DNA of 64,000 bases from a virus, in IMG/VR virus record IMGVR_UViG_3300021440_000003, positions 1 through 64,000 of that record; one strand, 5' to 3'. The notes below the pieces were generated by a model. It made no database searches, was not told the DNA's origin, and worked only from the letters and a program-made list of their open reading frames with translations. Both the position numbers and the translations under genes were made by a program. Position 1 is the stretch's first letter; each line of letters starts with the position of its first letter. This document shows positions 22,797-32,533 of this stretch, piece after piece.

Positions 22797-23005
22797 AAAA
22801 GTTACCACCACCCATCCCAGTCATCCACCCGCAACACCTACCACCGCCCAACTTGGCGGTGGTTTCCTTTCTGTGGTACCTGCTTGCCGACAAGTGGCAA
22901 GTTGGCCCCGGCTACGAAGCCGTTGGGTATGCCGCCATTGCTATCTTTTTAGGAGCAAGCTGGTTCAGGTACGTCGGGTCCCCTTGGTTCAAAATTCGGA
23001 GTTAA
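22793..23005 (+). CDS. Small membrane protein containing a terminator-like hairpin
   Basis: The product has 70 residues from TTG (TTGA overlap). Two hydrophobic stretches occur, around 21-32 and 46-58. The first 20 residues are proline-rich because the DNA there forms a terminator-like hairpin. The C-terminal 45 residues look like a genuine phage membrane protein, so a later start is possible. Confidence 0.5.
   Translation: MKKLPPPIPVIHPQHLPPPNLAVVSFLWYLLADKWQVGPGYEAVGYAAIAIFLGASWFRYVGSPWFKIRS
22841..22870 (+). terminator. Rho-independent terminator inside a small ORF
   Basis: CCACCGCC (22841-22848), CAACTT, GGCGGTGG (22855-22862), then TTTCCTTT. The 8-bp stem and following T-rich run form a convincing terminator upstream of the polymerase gene. 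It could limit transcription into polA or end the operon containing the zinc finger gene. Confidence 0.65.
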
Positions 23006-23007
23006 AT

Positions 23008-26000
23008 ATGCGTATTGCAATTGACATGGCTTCCATCCTCAAGACTTGCCTTGCTGCTGGCAAGGATGCTGAGGGCTACACCGTGGAACACGAAGGCAAG
23101 TCGGTGCAGATCAACACCGCTGCCTACGGCTACGAGTTCGTGGTCAACTCGATCAAGGCTGCCTTGGACGAGTTTGGCTTGGTGCCCATGGACCTCATCA
23201 TGGTCACCGAAGGGATGCACAGCAAGGCTCCGCGCCTTGACATGGACTCCCGCTACAAGGCGACGCGTGGCAGCCGCCCCGCCGAGTACTACAACGAGTA
23301 CCAGTCCCTGCAAGACCAAGTGCGCAAGGCGTTCCTCGACTTGGGTGCGCTGGAGATGGTCTGCGACAACGTGGAGGGTGACGACCAGCTGGCGTTCCTT
23401 GCCAAGCACACCGAGGAGGATATGGTCATCATGTCCAACGACGGCGACTTGGTGGCCCTGCACGGCGTCAACGCTCACGGCGCGAACGTCCGAGTGCGCA
23501 TCAACGGCGAGGTCGGCTACAACAAGTTCGGCCCGTTCCCGCACCACTTGGTCACCACCTACAAGGCGCTGGTGGGCGACCCGTCCGACAACATCAAGGG
23601 CTGCCCCGGCTTTGGACCCAAGAAGTTCCTCGACTTCATTGCCAAGTACAAGACGACCGGCTTGGTCGAGCTCCATGAGATGCTGGAGAACGGCAAGTTG
23701 CGCGACTTGGAAGCTCTGGCCGAGGAGTGGCAGTGCCCGCTGCTGGGTATGCTGTTTGAGCAGCGCATCGAGATCCAGAAGTCCTACAACCTGGCCCGCC
23801 TGTACCCCGAGTGGGTGGACAACCTGACCAACCCTGTGCGCTGGTCTGTGGGTCTGGTCCGCAACACGGACGACGAGCGACTCAAGCCTTGGAGCATGGC
23901 CCAGCGTCTGGTGACCGCCGACAACTTCGACAAAGCCAAGAGCTTCTTCCAGCAGCAGTTGCTGACCTCGCAGTTCGTAGCGCTCGACCTGGAAACGACT
24001 GTGCCTGATGAGAGCGATGACTGGCTGGCCGCTTCGGGCAAGGATGGGGTAGACGTGATCGGCAGCAAGATCACAGGGTGCGGCTTGACCTTCGGCCCCA
24101 ACAGCCGCTACAGCTTTTACGTGTGCACCAACCATGCGGACACCAACAACTGCTCCATGGAGCAGCTGCGTACCCTGCTGGAGTGCATCCCGCAGTCGCT
24201 CCATATCGTGTGCCACAACTCTGCTGGCTTCGAGCTGCCTGTCCTGTACAACGCCTTCGGCAAGCACTGGCAAGCCAACGGGTGGCGAGGCTTCCTGCCC
24301 AACACCATCGACACTCGAATCATGGCTTCGTTCTATGACGAGTCCGGCAAGCAAGGCTTGAAGGACTTGTCCAAGCGGCTGATGAACTACGACCAAGTGT
24401 CTTACGACACCGTGACAGGCGGGCGCAAGATGCACCAACTGTCAGGCGACGAGGTGTTCAGCTACGGTACGGACGACACGGCGGTGACGGCAGGCTTGTT
24501 CAACTTCTTCCGGCTGTTCATGCAACTCGAACACAGCTGGGACACGTTCATGGACACCGAGACGCTGCCGCCCTACCTGACGGCCCAAGCCTTTACCAAG
24601 GGCGTGCGCATCGACCTGCCCAAGCTCAAGCAGCTGTCCCGTGACGACGAAGCCGTTTATGACCAGTGCTGGACCACCTTGTCCAACTACTTGGTCGAAC
24701 ACGGCTGGGAAGGTGTGCATCCTCCGGTGTTCACTGAGATCAGCCCGGCCAACATCAAGCAAGCTGTGCAGGTGGTGCTGGGCACCGAGCTCAAGACCAT
24801 GATTCGCACGATCTCCAAGCTGGCGATTCTGGTTCGTGATCTCGATGGTGGCGACCTGCTGGCTCGCTTCATCGAGGACAACGATCTGGACTCCATCAAC
24901 AAGCTCGTCGCGCAGCACTGGACGAGCAAGCCGATCTTCAATGTGGGCTCACCTCTGCAAATCTCCAAGCTCATGTACAACGTCATGAACCTGCCTGTGC
25001 GGCTGCGCAACCCGGCCACGGAAACGCAGCGTGCCGCAGGCCAGCGTGAGGGCAACCCCCGCACGGATGACGATGCTGTAGGCTTGACCTTGAAGCTGGA
25101 TGCAACACCGGAGACAGCCCCCGTCTTGAATGCCCTGCTGACCATGAAGTCCTGCAACACCCGCAAGGCTCTCTACTGGGACGCTTGGCCCTCGATGATT
25201 CACTGGGACACCGGCCGCCTGCACCCTTCGTTCCGCCAGAGCGCGACCAACACCCGGCGCTACACCAGCAGCAAGCCCAACTTGCAGCAGATGGAAGCCG
25301 GTCCGGTTCGGGCGTGTTTGCTGCCGGAACAAGGCCACGTCATTGCAAGTCTTGACTTCGCAGGTCAGGAAGTGCGTGCACTGTGTGCCCTGTCCTGGGA
25401 CGAGAACCTGCGCTCTGTGTTTGTTGGCGAGTCTCTCAAGGACATCCACAGCATCACAGCCAGCACCTTGTTGGGAGTCCCCTACGAGCAGTTCTACGCG
25501 GAGTACACCTCGACCGACCCGGTTGTCCAGAAGACGGCCAAGGGTGTGAGGGACAAGGCCAAGATCTGCTTCTTCGCCTCGGCCTACGGTGCCACGGCCA
25601 AGAAGATTGCCGAGACGCTGGCCATCAGCGAGGACGAAGCCCAGAAGATTCTCGATGCCATCGACCAAGCGTTCCCCCGTACCGTCGAGCGTGCCGAGCG
25701 TGTGGAGCGACTTGTCAAAGAGCAGGGCTACATGACGCTGCACCCAGGCACCCGCCGCCACCTGCGCGACGAGATTCAATCGCCTGACAAGTGGGTTGCT
25801 GCCAAGGCAGTGCGCCAAGCTGGTAACGCGGAGATCCAAGGCTCTTGCGCCACGCAGACCAAGCGGGTCCTGTCCCGCATCTGGTCCAGTGACGTGCTCG
25901 ACCAAGGTGCTGTGTTCATCGCCTCCATCCACGACGAGGTGGTGCTGTCCGTCCCGAAGGACCGCCCCGATCTGGTCAAAGCGGTGCACGGCTTCATGAC

Positions 26001-26127
26001 CGAGGAGTTCTGGCCAGGCTTGCCTGCTGGCTCCAGCGTGGGTGTAGGCCCCAACTACCTCCAGCTCAACGAGCTGGGCGACTCTGCAACGCTTGAGCAG
26101 ATCACCACCGCGATGGAGGCGATCTGA
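23008..26127 (+). CDS. polA: DNA polymerase I with 5' nuclease, proofreading and polymerase domains
   Basis: The product has 1039 residues. Residues 1-290 form a FEN-type 5' nuclease (SNDGDLVAL, GDPSDNIKG, GFGPKK). The 3'-5' exonuclease starts at D327-x-E329 in ALDLETT. The polymerase has motif A D783 (SLDFAGQE), motif B from K845 to YG, and motif C HDEV (975-978). Having all three domains in one phage protein is less common than the two-domain form. Start ATG at 23008 follows CGGAGTTAAAT. It is the phage replicase. Confidence 0.93.
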   Translation: MRIAIDMASILKTCLAAGKDAEGYTVEHEGKSVQINTAAYGYEFVVNSIKAALDEFGLVPMDLIMVTEGMHSKAPRLDMDSRYKATRGSRPAEYYNEYQSLQDQVRKAFLDLGALEMVCDNVEGDDQLAFLAKHTEEDMVIMSNDGDLVALHGVNAHGANVRVRINGEVGYNKFGPFPHHLVTTYKALVGDPSDNIKGCPGFGPKKFLDFIAKYKTTGLVELHEMLENGKLRDLEALAEEWQCPLLGMLFEQRIEIQKSYNLARLYPEWVDNLTNPVRWSVGLVRNTDDERLKPWSMAQRLVTADNFDKAKSFFQQQLLTSQFVALDLETTVPDESDDWLAASGKDGVDVIGSKITGCGLTFGPNSRYSFYVCTNHADTNNCSMEQLRTLLECIPQSLHIVCHNSAGFELPVLYNAFGKHWQANGWRGFLPNTIDTRIMASFYDESGKQGLKDLSKRLMNYDQVSYDTVTGGRKMHQLSGDEVFSYGTDDTAVTAGLFNFFRLFMQLEHSWDTFMDTETLPPYLTAQAFTKGVRIDLPKLKQLSRDDEAVYDQCWTTLSNYLVEHGWEGVHPPVFTEISPANIKQAVQVVLGTELKTMIRTISKLAILVRDLDGGDLLARFIEDNDLDSINKLVAQHWTSKPIFNVGSPLQISKLMYNVMNLPVRLRNPATETQRAAGQREGNPRTDDDAVGLTLKLDATPETAPVLNALLTMKSCNTRKALYWDAWPSMIHWDTGRLHPSFRQSATNTRRYTSSKPNLQQMEAGPVRACLLPEQGHVIASLDFAGQEVRALCALSWDENLRSVFVGESLKDIHSITASTLLGVPYEQFYAEYTSTDPVVQKTAKGVRDKAKICFFASAYGATAKKIAETLAISEDEAQKILDAIDQAFPRTVERAERVERLVKEQGYMTLHPGTRRHLRDEIQSPDKWVAAKAVRQAGNAEIQGSCATQTKRVLSRIWSSDVLDQGAVFIASIHDEVVLSVPKDRPDLVKAVHGFMTEEFWPGLPAGSSVGVGPNYLQLNELGDSATLEQITTAMEAI

Positions 26128-26411
26128 TGAGGGTGGTCCACGCTACCCTTGGCAAGCACGTGTACATGGATGAGAACCTCGGTTCCCTGATCGAGTGCTT
26201 CTTCATCCACCACATGAGGGTGCCGAAGGCGTCCGTTGATTCGGAGGCCATACACCGGTCGGTTTTTGAAAACTCGAATGACCCCGAGTTTTTGTCCGAA
26301 GTTGCGGGTATGATGCTGCGCTATCCGACAGACCACCTCATTTTTGAAAGTGGCCTGTCGTTTCACATTTCGCCGCAAGGCAAGATCACCACAAAGAAAG
26401 GTTCGCAATGA
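26127..26411 (+). CDS. Hypothetical small protein
   Basis: The product has 94 residues between polymerase and thymidylate synthase, overlapped by TGATG and ATGA. No motif recognised. It contains several histidines in its first third. Confidence 0.6.
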   Translation: MRVVHATLGKHVYMDENLGSLIECFFIHHMRVPKASVDSEAIHRSVFENSNDPEFLSEVAGMMLRYPTDHLIFESGLSFHISPQGKITTKKGSQ

Positions 26412-27091
26412 CCAATAACATCATCAACGTGCTGGACCACGGGAGCGTCCGATTGGTAGAGCACATGGGCAGCGACTTGTCCATCGTGCGAAACGCCCGC
26501 GTCAGCTACGACGCGGAGTGGCGCTCCGGCGAGGACGAGGGCAAGGATGCCAAGCTCATCGACTACTTGGTGAAGAACTATCACACGTCCCCACTAGAGG
26601 CCGTGAATCTCACCTTCGACGTGCGTGCTCCTATCTTTGTAGCACGTCAACACATGCGGCACAGGGTATTTTCTTTCAACGAAATATCAGCTCGCTACTC
26701 CGAGCTGCCTGCCGTCTTCTACACCCCTTGGGTGGATCAAATCACCACGCAGAGTCCGACGAACAAGCAGATGCGCACCAAGGAACAGCACCCGCAGGCA
26801 CTGTACTTCCAAGACCTGATGCGCAAGACCTGTGCAGACGCCTTCACCGCGTACAAGGAAATGATCGACGCTGGCGTCCCCCGCGAACTTGCACGTGGCG
26901 TCTTGCCGATGAACACCTACACGCACTACTTCTGCACCGTGGACCTGCACAACCTGATGAAGTTCTGCAAGCTGCGCCTGCACCCCCATGCCCAGCACGA
27001 GATTCAGGTCTATGCCCAAGCCATGCTTGACCTTGCCAAGCAGGCCGCCCCGATCACCATTGCAGCCGTAGAACGGCACTGGATTGCCTGA
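26408..27091 (+). CDS. thyX: Flavin-dependent thymidylate synthase
   Basis: The product has 227 residues. The ThyX signature R-H-R-x2-S-x-N-E-x-S-x-R-Y-S is present at 84-98. The enzyme converts dUMP to dTMP using methylene-tetrahydrofolate and FAD, and supplies thymine for phage DNA. Coupled by ATGA and TGATG to its neighbours. Confidence 0.93.
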   Translation: MTNNIINVLDHGSVRLVEHMGSDLSIVRNARVSYDAEWRSGEDEGKDAKLIDYLVKNYHTSPLEAVNLTFDVRAPIFVARQHMRHRVFSFNEISARYSELPAVFYTPWVDQITTQSPTNKQMRTKEQHPQALYFQDLMRKTCADAFTAYKEMIDAGVPRELARGVLPMNTYTHYFCTVDLHNLMKFCKLRLHPHAQHEIQVYAQAMLDLAKQAAPITIAAVERHWIA

Positions 27092-27969
27092 TGACACCAA
27101 CCCTTGCCCAAGACATTGAGAAGTGCAAGCTCACGTTCCCGATGATCGCCCAGCCCAAGATCGACGGTGTGCGGGCTTGCTACATCGAGTCCTTCACAGG
27201 GCGATCACTCAAGCCGTTCAAAAACAAGGCGGTCATGGAGATCTTCTCCGACCCCAAGTTCAAGCACTTCGATGGCGAGATGGCTTGGGGCTCCATCAAC
27301 TCATCCTCGCTGTGCCGGGATACGACTTCGGTGCTCAACACCGTGAACGGCTCGGCAGACGACGTGGTGTGGCATGTTTTTGACATCACGGACCACCAGG
27401 ACTGGACCTACTCTCAACGCTACTCCGAGCTGCTGTCCCGTGTGGCTACCCTGCAAGACCCCCGCATCGTGGCCGTGCCCAAGCAGGTGGTGTGGACCAA
27501 GGCGGAGATCGACAGCTTGGACGCTGCGTGGGTCTCCGAAGGCATGGAGGGCACCATCCTGCGCAACCCGCTGGCCCCGTACAAGTCTGGTCGGTCTGGC
27601 ACATCCTGCGGCAGCTTGATTCGCGTCAAGCAGTTCGCAGATGCCGAGGCCACCGTGGTGCGCGTCGTGCAAGCGATGGAAAACCGCAACGAAGCCAAGA
27701 TCAACGAACTTGGCCACACCGAGCGGTCCTCGCACCAGGAAAACATGGTGCCCAAGGACATGGTGGGGGCTCTGGAGTGTGTCACAGCAAGCGGGCAGGC
27801 CATCACGGTCGGCCCCGGCAAGATGACGCACGACGAGCGCCGACACTTCTGGGCCAACCAAGACTTGCTGGTGGGCAAGCTCATCAAGTTCAAGTCGATG
27901 GTCAGCGGGGTCAAGGACAAGCCTCGCTTCCCGACATTTTTGTCACTTCGCATGGAGGAAGACACGTGA
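27091..27969 (+). CDS. ATP-dependent DNA ligase
   Basis: The product has 292 residues. Motif I K-I-D-G with adenylated K23, motif IV EGTI (153-156) and motif V LIRVKQF with K180 are in order, followed by an OB-fold-sized C-terminal part. Compact size resembles T7-type ligases. It seals nicks in phage replication and repair. Confidence 0.9.
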   Translation: MTPTLAQDIEKCKLTFPMIAQPKIDGVRACYIESFTGRSLKPFKNKAVMEIFSDPKFKHFDGEMAWGSINSSSLCRDTTSVLNTVNGSADDVVWHVFDITDHQDWTYSQRYSELLSRVATLQDPRIVAVPKQVVWTKAEIDSLDAAWVSEGMEGTILRNPLAPYKSGRSGTSCGSLIRVKQFADAEATVVRVVQAMENRNEAKINELGHTERSSHQENMVPKDMVGALECVTASGQAITVGPGKMTHDERRHFWANQDLLVGKLIKFKSMVSGVKDKPRFPTFLSLRMEEDT

Positions 27970-28376
27970 CCTTCGCAAACCGTGGCAAGGCGGCGGAAGC
28001 CGCCGTCAAGAAGTACCTGAAGTCCATCGACGCGGTGGACACCATCCACTACCGCTACCCGGACTTCCGGGCTGGGTTCAAGTCCCCCGCACCGTGCGAC
28101 TTCATGGTGCTGCGTCAAGGCAAGCTGACCTTGCTGGAAGTCAAGTCTGTGGAGCATGCGTACCGCTTGCCCCACAAAAATATGTCCCCTGACCAAGTGG
28201 CCCGCATGAGGATGTGGGCTTGTGCTGGGGCTGAGTCGTGGGTTCTGGTCCAGTTCACCACCGGGTGGAGGGCCGAATCCGTTGAGCATTTTCTGGTGCG
28301 CGATGGTGGCAGTTGGGACATGAGCCTGATTGAGCCGCGCCCGCTGGTTGCAGTGATGAAGGAGATCCTGTGCTGA
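27966..28376 (+). CDS. PD-(D/E)XK nuclease, Holliday-junction-resolvase-like
   Basis: The product has 136 residues from GTG overlapping the ligase stop. D45 in CDFMVL and E58-V-K60 in LLEVKS form the PD-(D/E)XK core, with an N-terminal helix GKAAEAAVKKYL. RecU-like resolvases have this layout. Location beside ligase and SbcCD supports a recombination role. Confidence 0.75.
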   Translation: MTFANRGKAAEAAVKKYLKSIDAVDTIHYRYPDFRAGFKSPAPCDFMVLRQGKLTLLEVKSVEHAYRLPHKNMSPDQVARMRMWACAGAESWVLVQFTTGWRAESVEHFLVRDGGSWDMSLIEPRPLVAVMKEILC

Positions 28377-29365
28377 CCGTTTTCAACGACCTACACCTCG
28401 GAGCAATTCGCAGCTCCGGCACCACCGCGCAGTCGGCCATCGCCCTGCGCAGCTACGGCATCGACAGCTACATTGACCTGCTGCAAGGCGTCAACAATGA
28501 CGTGATGCTGCTGGGCGACTGGCTCGATACCTACAACATCCCCATGAGCGATGTGCTGAAGGTGTACTGGGCCACGGCCGAGTGGCTGGCCAAGGGCTAC
28601 CACCTGTACGCAGTCAACGGCAACCACGACTTGTCCAAGTCCTCCGAAAACTTGTCCTCCATGGAGTTCTTGTGCAAGCTGCTCGGTGCCCACTACCCAT
28701 ACACCTTCCACCACGTGGCCGCCCCTACGATGACGCCTCACGGCTACGTCATCCCGCACCTGACCAACCAGCAAGAGTTTGATGACGCCCTGGCTGGCGT
28801 CCCTGCATGCGATGTGGTGTACACCCACTGCAACATCTCCAACGAGTTCGCCAAGCAGGCCGACCATTCGCTGAACATGACGATCGGGCAGCTCAATAAG
28901 CTGCCCTGCAAGCATGTGGTGAATGCCCACGAGCACCAGACCCGCAGGATTGGCAAGTGTTGGATTCCTGGCAACCAAATCCCGACCAGCGTATCCGACT
29001 GCCTCGGCAGCAAGGCCAAGTCCTTCATCCAAGTCGATGGCGGCGAGCCCCGCTTGGTGCAGATCAACTCGATCGCGCACTGGTACGCTGAAATTGACTG
29101 GCGCAGCCCGGTTCCCACGCAAGCCCAGTTCGTGCGCATGGTGGGCACAGCGACTGCCGATGAAGCAGTGCTGGTGGCCACAGCGGTCGCGGACTACCGC
29201 CGCTCCTCCCAAGCCTTCGTCGTGGCCAACGCTGTCGTGATCGACTCGGTGGATGGCGCGGACGTTGCCCAATCGCTTGAGCAGGTCGAAGCCTTCGACG
29301 TGATGGGGGCGCTGCGCGAGATTTTGTCCCCTGAAGACATGAAAACCCTGGAGAGCCTGAAGTAA
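28370..29365 (+). CDS. sbcD: SbcD/Mre11-like phosphoesterase
   Basis: The product has 331 residues with metallophosphoesterase motifs DLHLG, GDWLD, GNHD, THCN and NAHEHQ. It corresponds to SbcD or T4 gp47 and pairs with the ATPase next to it to process DNA ends in recombination-dependent replication. GTG start after AAGGAG. Confidence 0.87.
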   Translation: MLTVFNDLHLGAIRSSGTTAQSAIALRSYGIDSYIDLLQGVNNDVMLLGDWLDTYNIPMSDVLKVYWATAEWLAKGYHLYAVNGNHDLSKSSENLSSMEFLCKLLGAHYPYTFHHVAAPTMTPHGYVIPHLTNQQEFDDALAGVPACDVVYTHCNISNEFAKQADHSLNMTIGQLNKLPCKHVVNAHEHQTRRIGKCWIPGNQIPTSVSDCLGSKAKSFIQVDGGEPRLVQINSIAHWYAEIDWRSPVPTQAQFVRMVGTATADEAVLVATAVADYRRSSQAFVVANAVVIDSVDGADVAQSLEQVEAFDVMGALREILSPEDMKTLESLK

Positions 29366-31399
29366 ATGTTCACCTCACTCAAACTCACCAACTTCCGCAA
29401 ACACACTGACCGCGAGATCAACTTCCTGTCGGACTTCAACGTGTTGCGTGGAAACAACGAACACGGCAAGACCACCGTGTCCGAAGCCATCGCCTATGCC
29501 ATGTTTGGGGTCTCGTCCCTGCGCACCTCGCTGGACGAGACGGTCACGTACGGCAAGCCTGTCAGCTCCTTGCGTGTCGAGCTTGTGGTGTCCATCGACG
29601 GTGTGGACTACCATGTGTCCCGGGGCAAGAGCGGCGCGGAGATCCGCTACGGTGACCAGCACGTGACTGGCCAGACGGAGACCAAGGCGTTCATGGAACG
29701 CTTGCTGGGCACGTCCTCGCAGATGGCAGGCAAGCTGCTGTTCGCCAACCAGACGGAAATCCGAGGAATCCTGGCGCAAGGCCCGGCCGCTGCCAGCTCC
29801 CTGATCGAGACCTTGGCCAATCTCCAAGTTCTGGAGACCCTTGTGGAGAAGATCCAGGACCAGCTTCCCTGTGGCAATACCTCGATCTTGTCAGGCCAGC
29901 TGTCCGACCTGCGGGCCAAGGCGGGTGCCCCAGCACCGGCCGCGCCCTCACGGGAACTTGCTGACGCTGCGGAGCAGCACGTCTCTACCGTGGCCGACCG
30001 TTTGTCCCGCATGGAGGCAAACTTGTCCAGCCTGAAGGGCTCGTGGGTACAGGCAACGGAGGATCTGCAAGAGGCTCGCCAAGCACTGTTGAACAACGAG
30101 CGAGTGGCCAAGCGTCGCGCAGTGCTGGAGCAAGTCAGCCACCCAGGTGACGCTACAGTCTCGCAAGAGACACTTGACAACTTGATTCGTCAAGTCGCAC
30201 AGGAGACCACCACCCGGGAACTTTACGACGCCAGCCAGATCGTGTTTCCCGACTGCCCTCGCTTCGATGGCACGGTGGCCGAGTTCGAGGCTGCCAAGCA
30301 GACGGCCGACTGGGACAATATCGCTGCTCAGGAAGCCCTACGGAACATCATGGTGTCTGAGGCTCAAGCCGAGGCCAAGATGATTTCTGACGACGTGTGC
30401 CCCCTGTGCAAGCAGGACCTGTCCATGGTGCCGGAAGTGGCCGCCAGCAACCTCAAGATCACCGAGGAGCTGGCCCAGCTTGAGCAGATGCGGGAGATTG
30501 CTACAAAGCAGCTTACCGCCGCCCGCTTGCTGTGCGCGACCTACGCGGACATGGAAGCGGACGACCGCCGCATCCGCCGCTTGATGACGCCACACTGGAA
30601 GGCTGGTGACACCATGCCAGTGACGCCACAGTGGGTGCACGGCGTGATTGAGAAGCCGGGCAACACCAAGTCGGCTCTGGCCGATGCCCGTCTGGCAGTG
30701 CGCGGCCACCAAGAGGCCATGGCCAAGTGGGATGCCGCCCAGGCGGAACTGGCGTCCCTGAAGGACGTGTCGGTGATCGACACCGCCAAGGCGGAGGTTG
30801 CCATTGGTGCCTACGAGGAGGCCAAACGTATTGTTGAACAAGAGCGTGGAACACTGGCCGATGCCAAAGTCCACGCGGCAAAGGAAACCGCAGCCTTTTC
30901 CATTGCCAAGGCGGCGTATGACCGCCAAGTGTTGGACCGCGCCAGCTTGGCCGAGCAGATCGAGAAGACGAAAACCATGATCGAGACCATGACTCACCAC
31001 AATGAGCTGGTAAAGAAGCTGCGTGCAGCCCGTCCGGTCATCGCCAACAAACTCTGGACGACCGTGCTCGGCACTGTGGGCCACTACTTCTCACAAGTCC
31101 GTGGAACCCGCAGCATGGTGACCCGGGACAGCGACGGCTTCAAGGTCGATGGCCAAGGGGTAGGCGGCTTGTCCGGCTCCACTTTGGACGCCCTCGGGCT
31201 GGCCCTGCGCCTTGCCTTGGTAAAGACGTTCGTACCCACTGCCAGCTTCTTGGCCTTGGACGAACCAGCAGCCGCGTGTGACAGCACACGAGAGCTGGCC
31301 ATGCTCGGCACCATCGCTGGTGCTGGATTCGAGCAAGTCCTGCTGGTCACGCACAGCGATCTGGCCGACAGCTTTGCAACTCAAGTCATCCAACTTTAA
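29366..31399 (+). CDS. sbcC: SbcC/Rad50-like ATPase
   Basis: The product has 677 residues. Walker A is GNNEHGKT (29-36). Two coiled-coil arms flank a zinc hook CPLC (345-348), and the signature LSGSTLDAL and Walker B FLALDEP come near the end. Short arms resemble T4 gp46. It begins right after the sbcD stop. Confidence 0.9.
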   Translation: MFTSLKLTNFRKHTDREINFLSDFNVLRGNNEHGKTTVSEAIAYAMFGVSSLRTSLDETVTYGKPVSSLRVELVVSIDGVDYHVSRGKSGAEIRYGDQHVTGQTETKAFMERLLGTSSQMAGKLLFANQTEIRGILAQGPAAASSLIETLANLQVLETLVEKIQDQLPCGNTSILSGQLSDLRAKAGAPAPAAPSRELADAAEQHVSTVADRLSRMEANLSSLKGSWVQATEDLQEARQALLNNERVAKRRAVLEQVSHPGDATVSQETLDNLIRQVAQETTTRELYDASQIVFPDCPRFDGTVAEFEAAKQTADWDNIAAQEALRNIMVSEAQAEAKMISDDVCPLCKQDLSMVPEVAASNLKITEELAQLEQMREIATKQLTAARLLCATYADMEADDRRIRRLMTPHWKAGDTMPVTPQWVHGVIEKPGNTKSALADARLAVRGHQEAMAKWDAAQAELASLKDVSVIDTAKAEVAIGAYEEAKRIVEQERGTLADAKVHAAKETAAFSIAKAAYDRQVLDRASLAEQIEKTKTMIETMTHHNELVKKLRAARPVIANKLWTTVLGTVGHYFSQVRGTRSMVTRDSDGFKVDGQGVGGLSGSTLDALGLALRLALVKTFVPTASFLALDEPAAACDSTRELAMLGTIAGAGFEQVLLVTHSDLADSFATQVIQL

Positions 31400-31408
31400 G
31401 GAGCCACT

Positions 31409-31705
31409 ATGAAACGTACTGTGAAACAACCCGAAGGCCGCAAGCTCGATACTGGAAAGCTGCGATGGTCGCTGCTGCCACTGGGCACTGTGGCCTCGAT
31501 CATCGACGTGCTGGAGTTCGGCGCCCAGAAATACGACGTGGACAACTGGAAGAAGGTACCCGATGGCAAGCGTAGATACTACGACGCGCTCATGCGCCAC
31601 ATGGACGCTTGGATTGGCGGCGAGAAGCTGGACCCCGAGTCCGGCCGCAGCCACCTTGCCCACGCCGGGTGCTGCATCCTGTTCCTGCTGTTCCTGGACC
31701 GCTGA
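31409..31705 (+). CDS. dATP/dGTP diphosphohydrolase-like protein (DUF5664)
   Basis: The product has 98 residues. KYDVDNWKKVPDGKRRYYDALMRHMDAW and E-S-G-R-S-H-L-A-H-A-G-C follow the DUF5664 pattern, a relative of the MazG-type hydrolases. It probably adjusts purine dNTP pools. Together with ThyX and the MazG-like enzyme it forms the nucleotide arm of the early block. Good ribosome site AAGGAG. Confidence 0.78.
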   Translation: MKRTVKQPEGRKLDTGKLRWSLLPLGTVASIIDVLEFGAQKYDVDNWKKVPDGKRRYYDALMRHMDAWIGGEKLDPESGRSHLAHAGCCILFLLFLDR

Positions 31706-32091
31706 TGCGACGTCGGGTACAGAAAGTCAATCCTCTGGTGCACAAGGTTGCGCTCAACAACCTGCGCCAGAAGGTGGTGGACATGCGAATCCAGCTGCTG
31801 ATGCTGGATGACGGAGAGTCCTGCGCGACCCATGTGCTGCTGCTCAACCAGCAGATCACGGTCCTGTCCCTGGCCCTGGAGGCCCGACAGATGCAGGACT
31901 CCGAGCCGTACCAAGCCTTGGCGGCCGCGCACGGTGTATTCCGGGCGTGCGCCGAGGGCGGGTTCAAGTGGAACAAGTCGGACGCGATGGTCGTCGATCA
32001 GGCGCTCGGTGTGTTTCTGGAATGGACAGGCAAGCTGCCGGTGGCCGAACTTGTAGAGGCTACCCGAAAAATGCTTGCCGCATCAACGTAG
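31705..32091 (+). CDS. Hypothetical protein, last rightward gene
   Basis: The product has 128 mainly helical residues with no recognised motif. TGATG links it to the gene before. Its last 32 bases overlap the end of the leftward endolysin gene tail to tail, so transcripts from the two blocks collide here and no separate terminator is visible. Confidence 0.6.
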   Translation: MRRRVQKVNPLVHKVALNNLRQKVVDMRIQLLMLDDGESCATHVLLLNQQITVLSLALEARQMQDSEPYQALAAAHGVFRACAEGGFKWNKSDAMVVDQALGVFLEWTGKLPVAELVEATRKMLAAST

Positions 32092-32533
32092 CCTCGGCCT
32101 GCCGCCTGCGTTGCAGGCCCTTGTACACGACCCCACCGGCCGTGTCCGGCTTCGTAATCAAGTCGCAGGCATCGGCCAGCCGTCCCTCGTTCAAGGCGCG
32201 ACGCAAGCGGCTGGCCTTGAACGCGCCCAACCCGCAGTTGTAGGACCAGCTGGTGCAAGCTGCGTGAGCAAGTGGGTGCTCCAACAGCATGGGCGCAAGA
32301 CTTGCCACCCTCAAGCCATACGCCTGTGTGGCGGCCACCAGTTCAGCGTACGCGTCTTGCTTGGATATGGGTTTGGTGCCCTTGCTGATTCCTGTCGTCA
32401 TGCCGTAGCCTCTGGTCCAGACGGGCGGCTTGGCCAAGGTGTCCAAGTAGGGGTACACCTTGTCACCGCGCAAGACCTGGCACCCTTCAAAGGGCGCGAT
32501 CAGGGCAGTGGCCGTTTCGTACCAGGTGACCAC
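32060..32533 (-). CDS. GH24 endolysin (lysozyme-type)
   Basis: The product has 157 residues. E16 in FEGCQVL, D31 in YLDT and WTRGYGMT correspond to the E, D and T of T4/lambdoid lysozymes. The C-terminal helices (CTSWSYNCG, RRRQAEATL) also fit. It hydrolyses the glycan backbone of peptidoglycan. No signal or anchor segment, so release depends on a holin. GTG start directly after the upstream stop. Confidence 0.85.
   Translation of the reverse strand: MVTWYETATALIAPFEGCQVLRGDKVYPYLDTLAKPPVWTRGYGMTTGISKGTKPISKQDAYAELVAATQAYGLRVASLAPMLLEHPLAHAACTSWSYNCGLGAFKASRLRRALNEGRLADACDLITKPDTAGGVVYKGLQRRRQAEATLMRQAFFG

Noticed and set aside
20943-31705. Base-modified (for example Z-type) genome inferred from MazG-like and DUF5664 proteins
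   Set aside because: No PurZ-type synthetase or dedicated modification enzyme is visible, so nucleotide-pool control is the simpler explanation.
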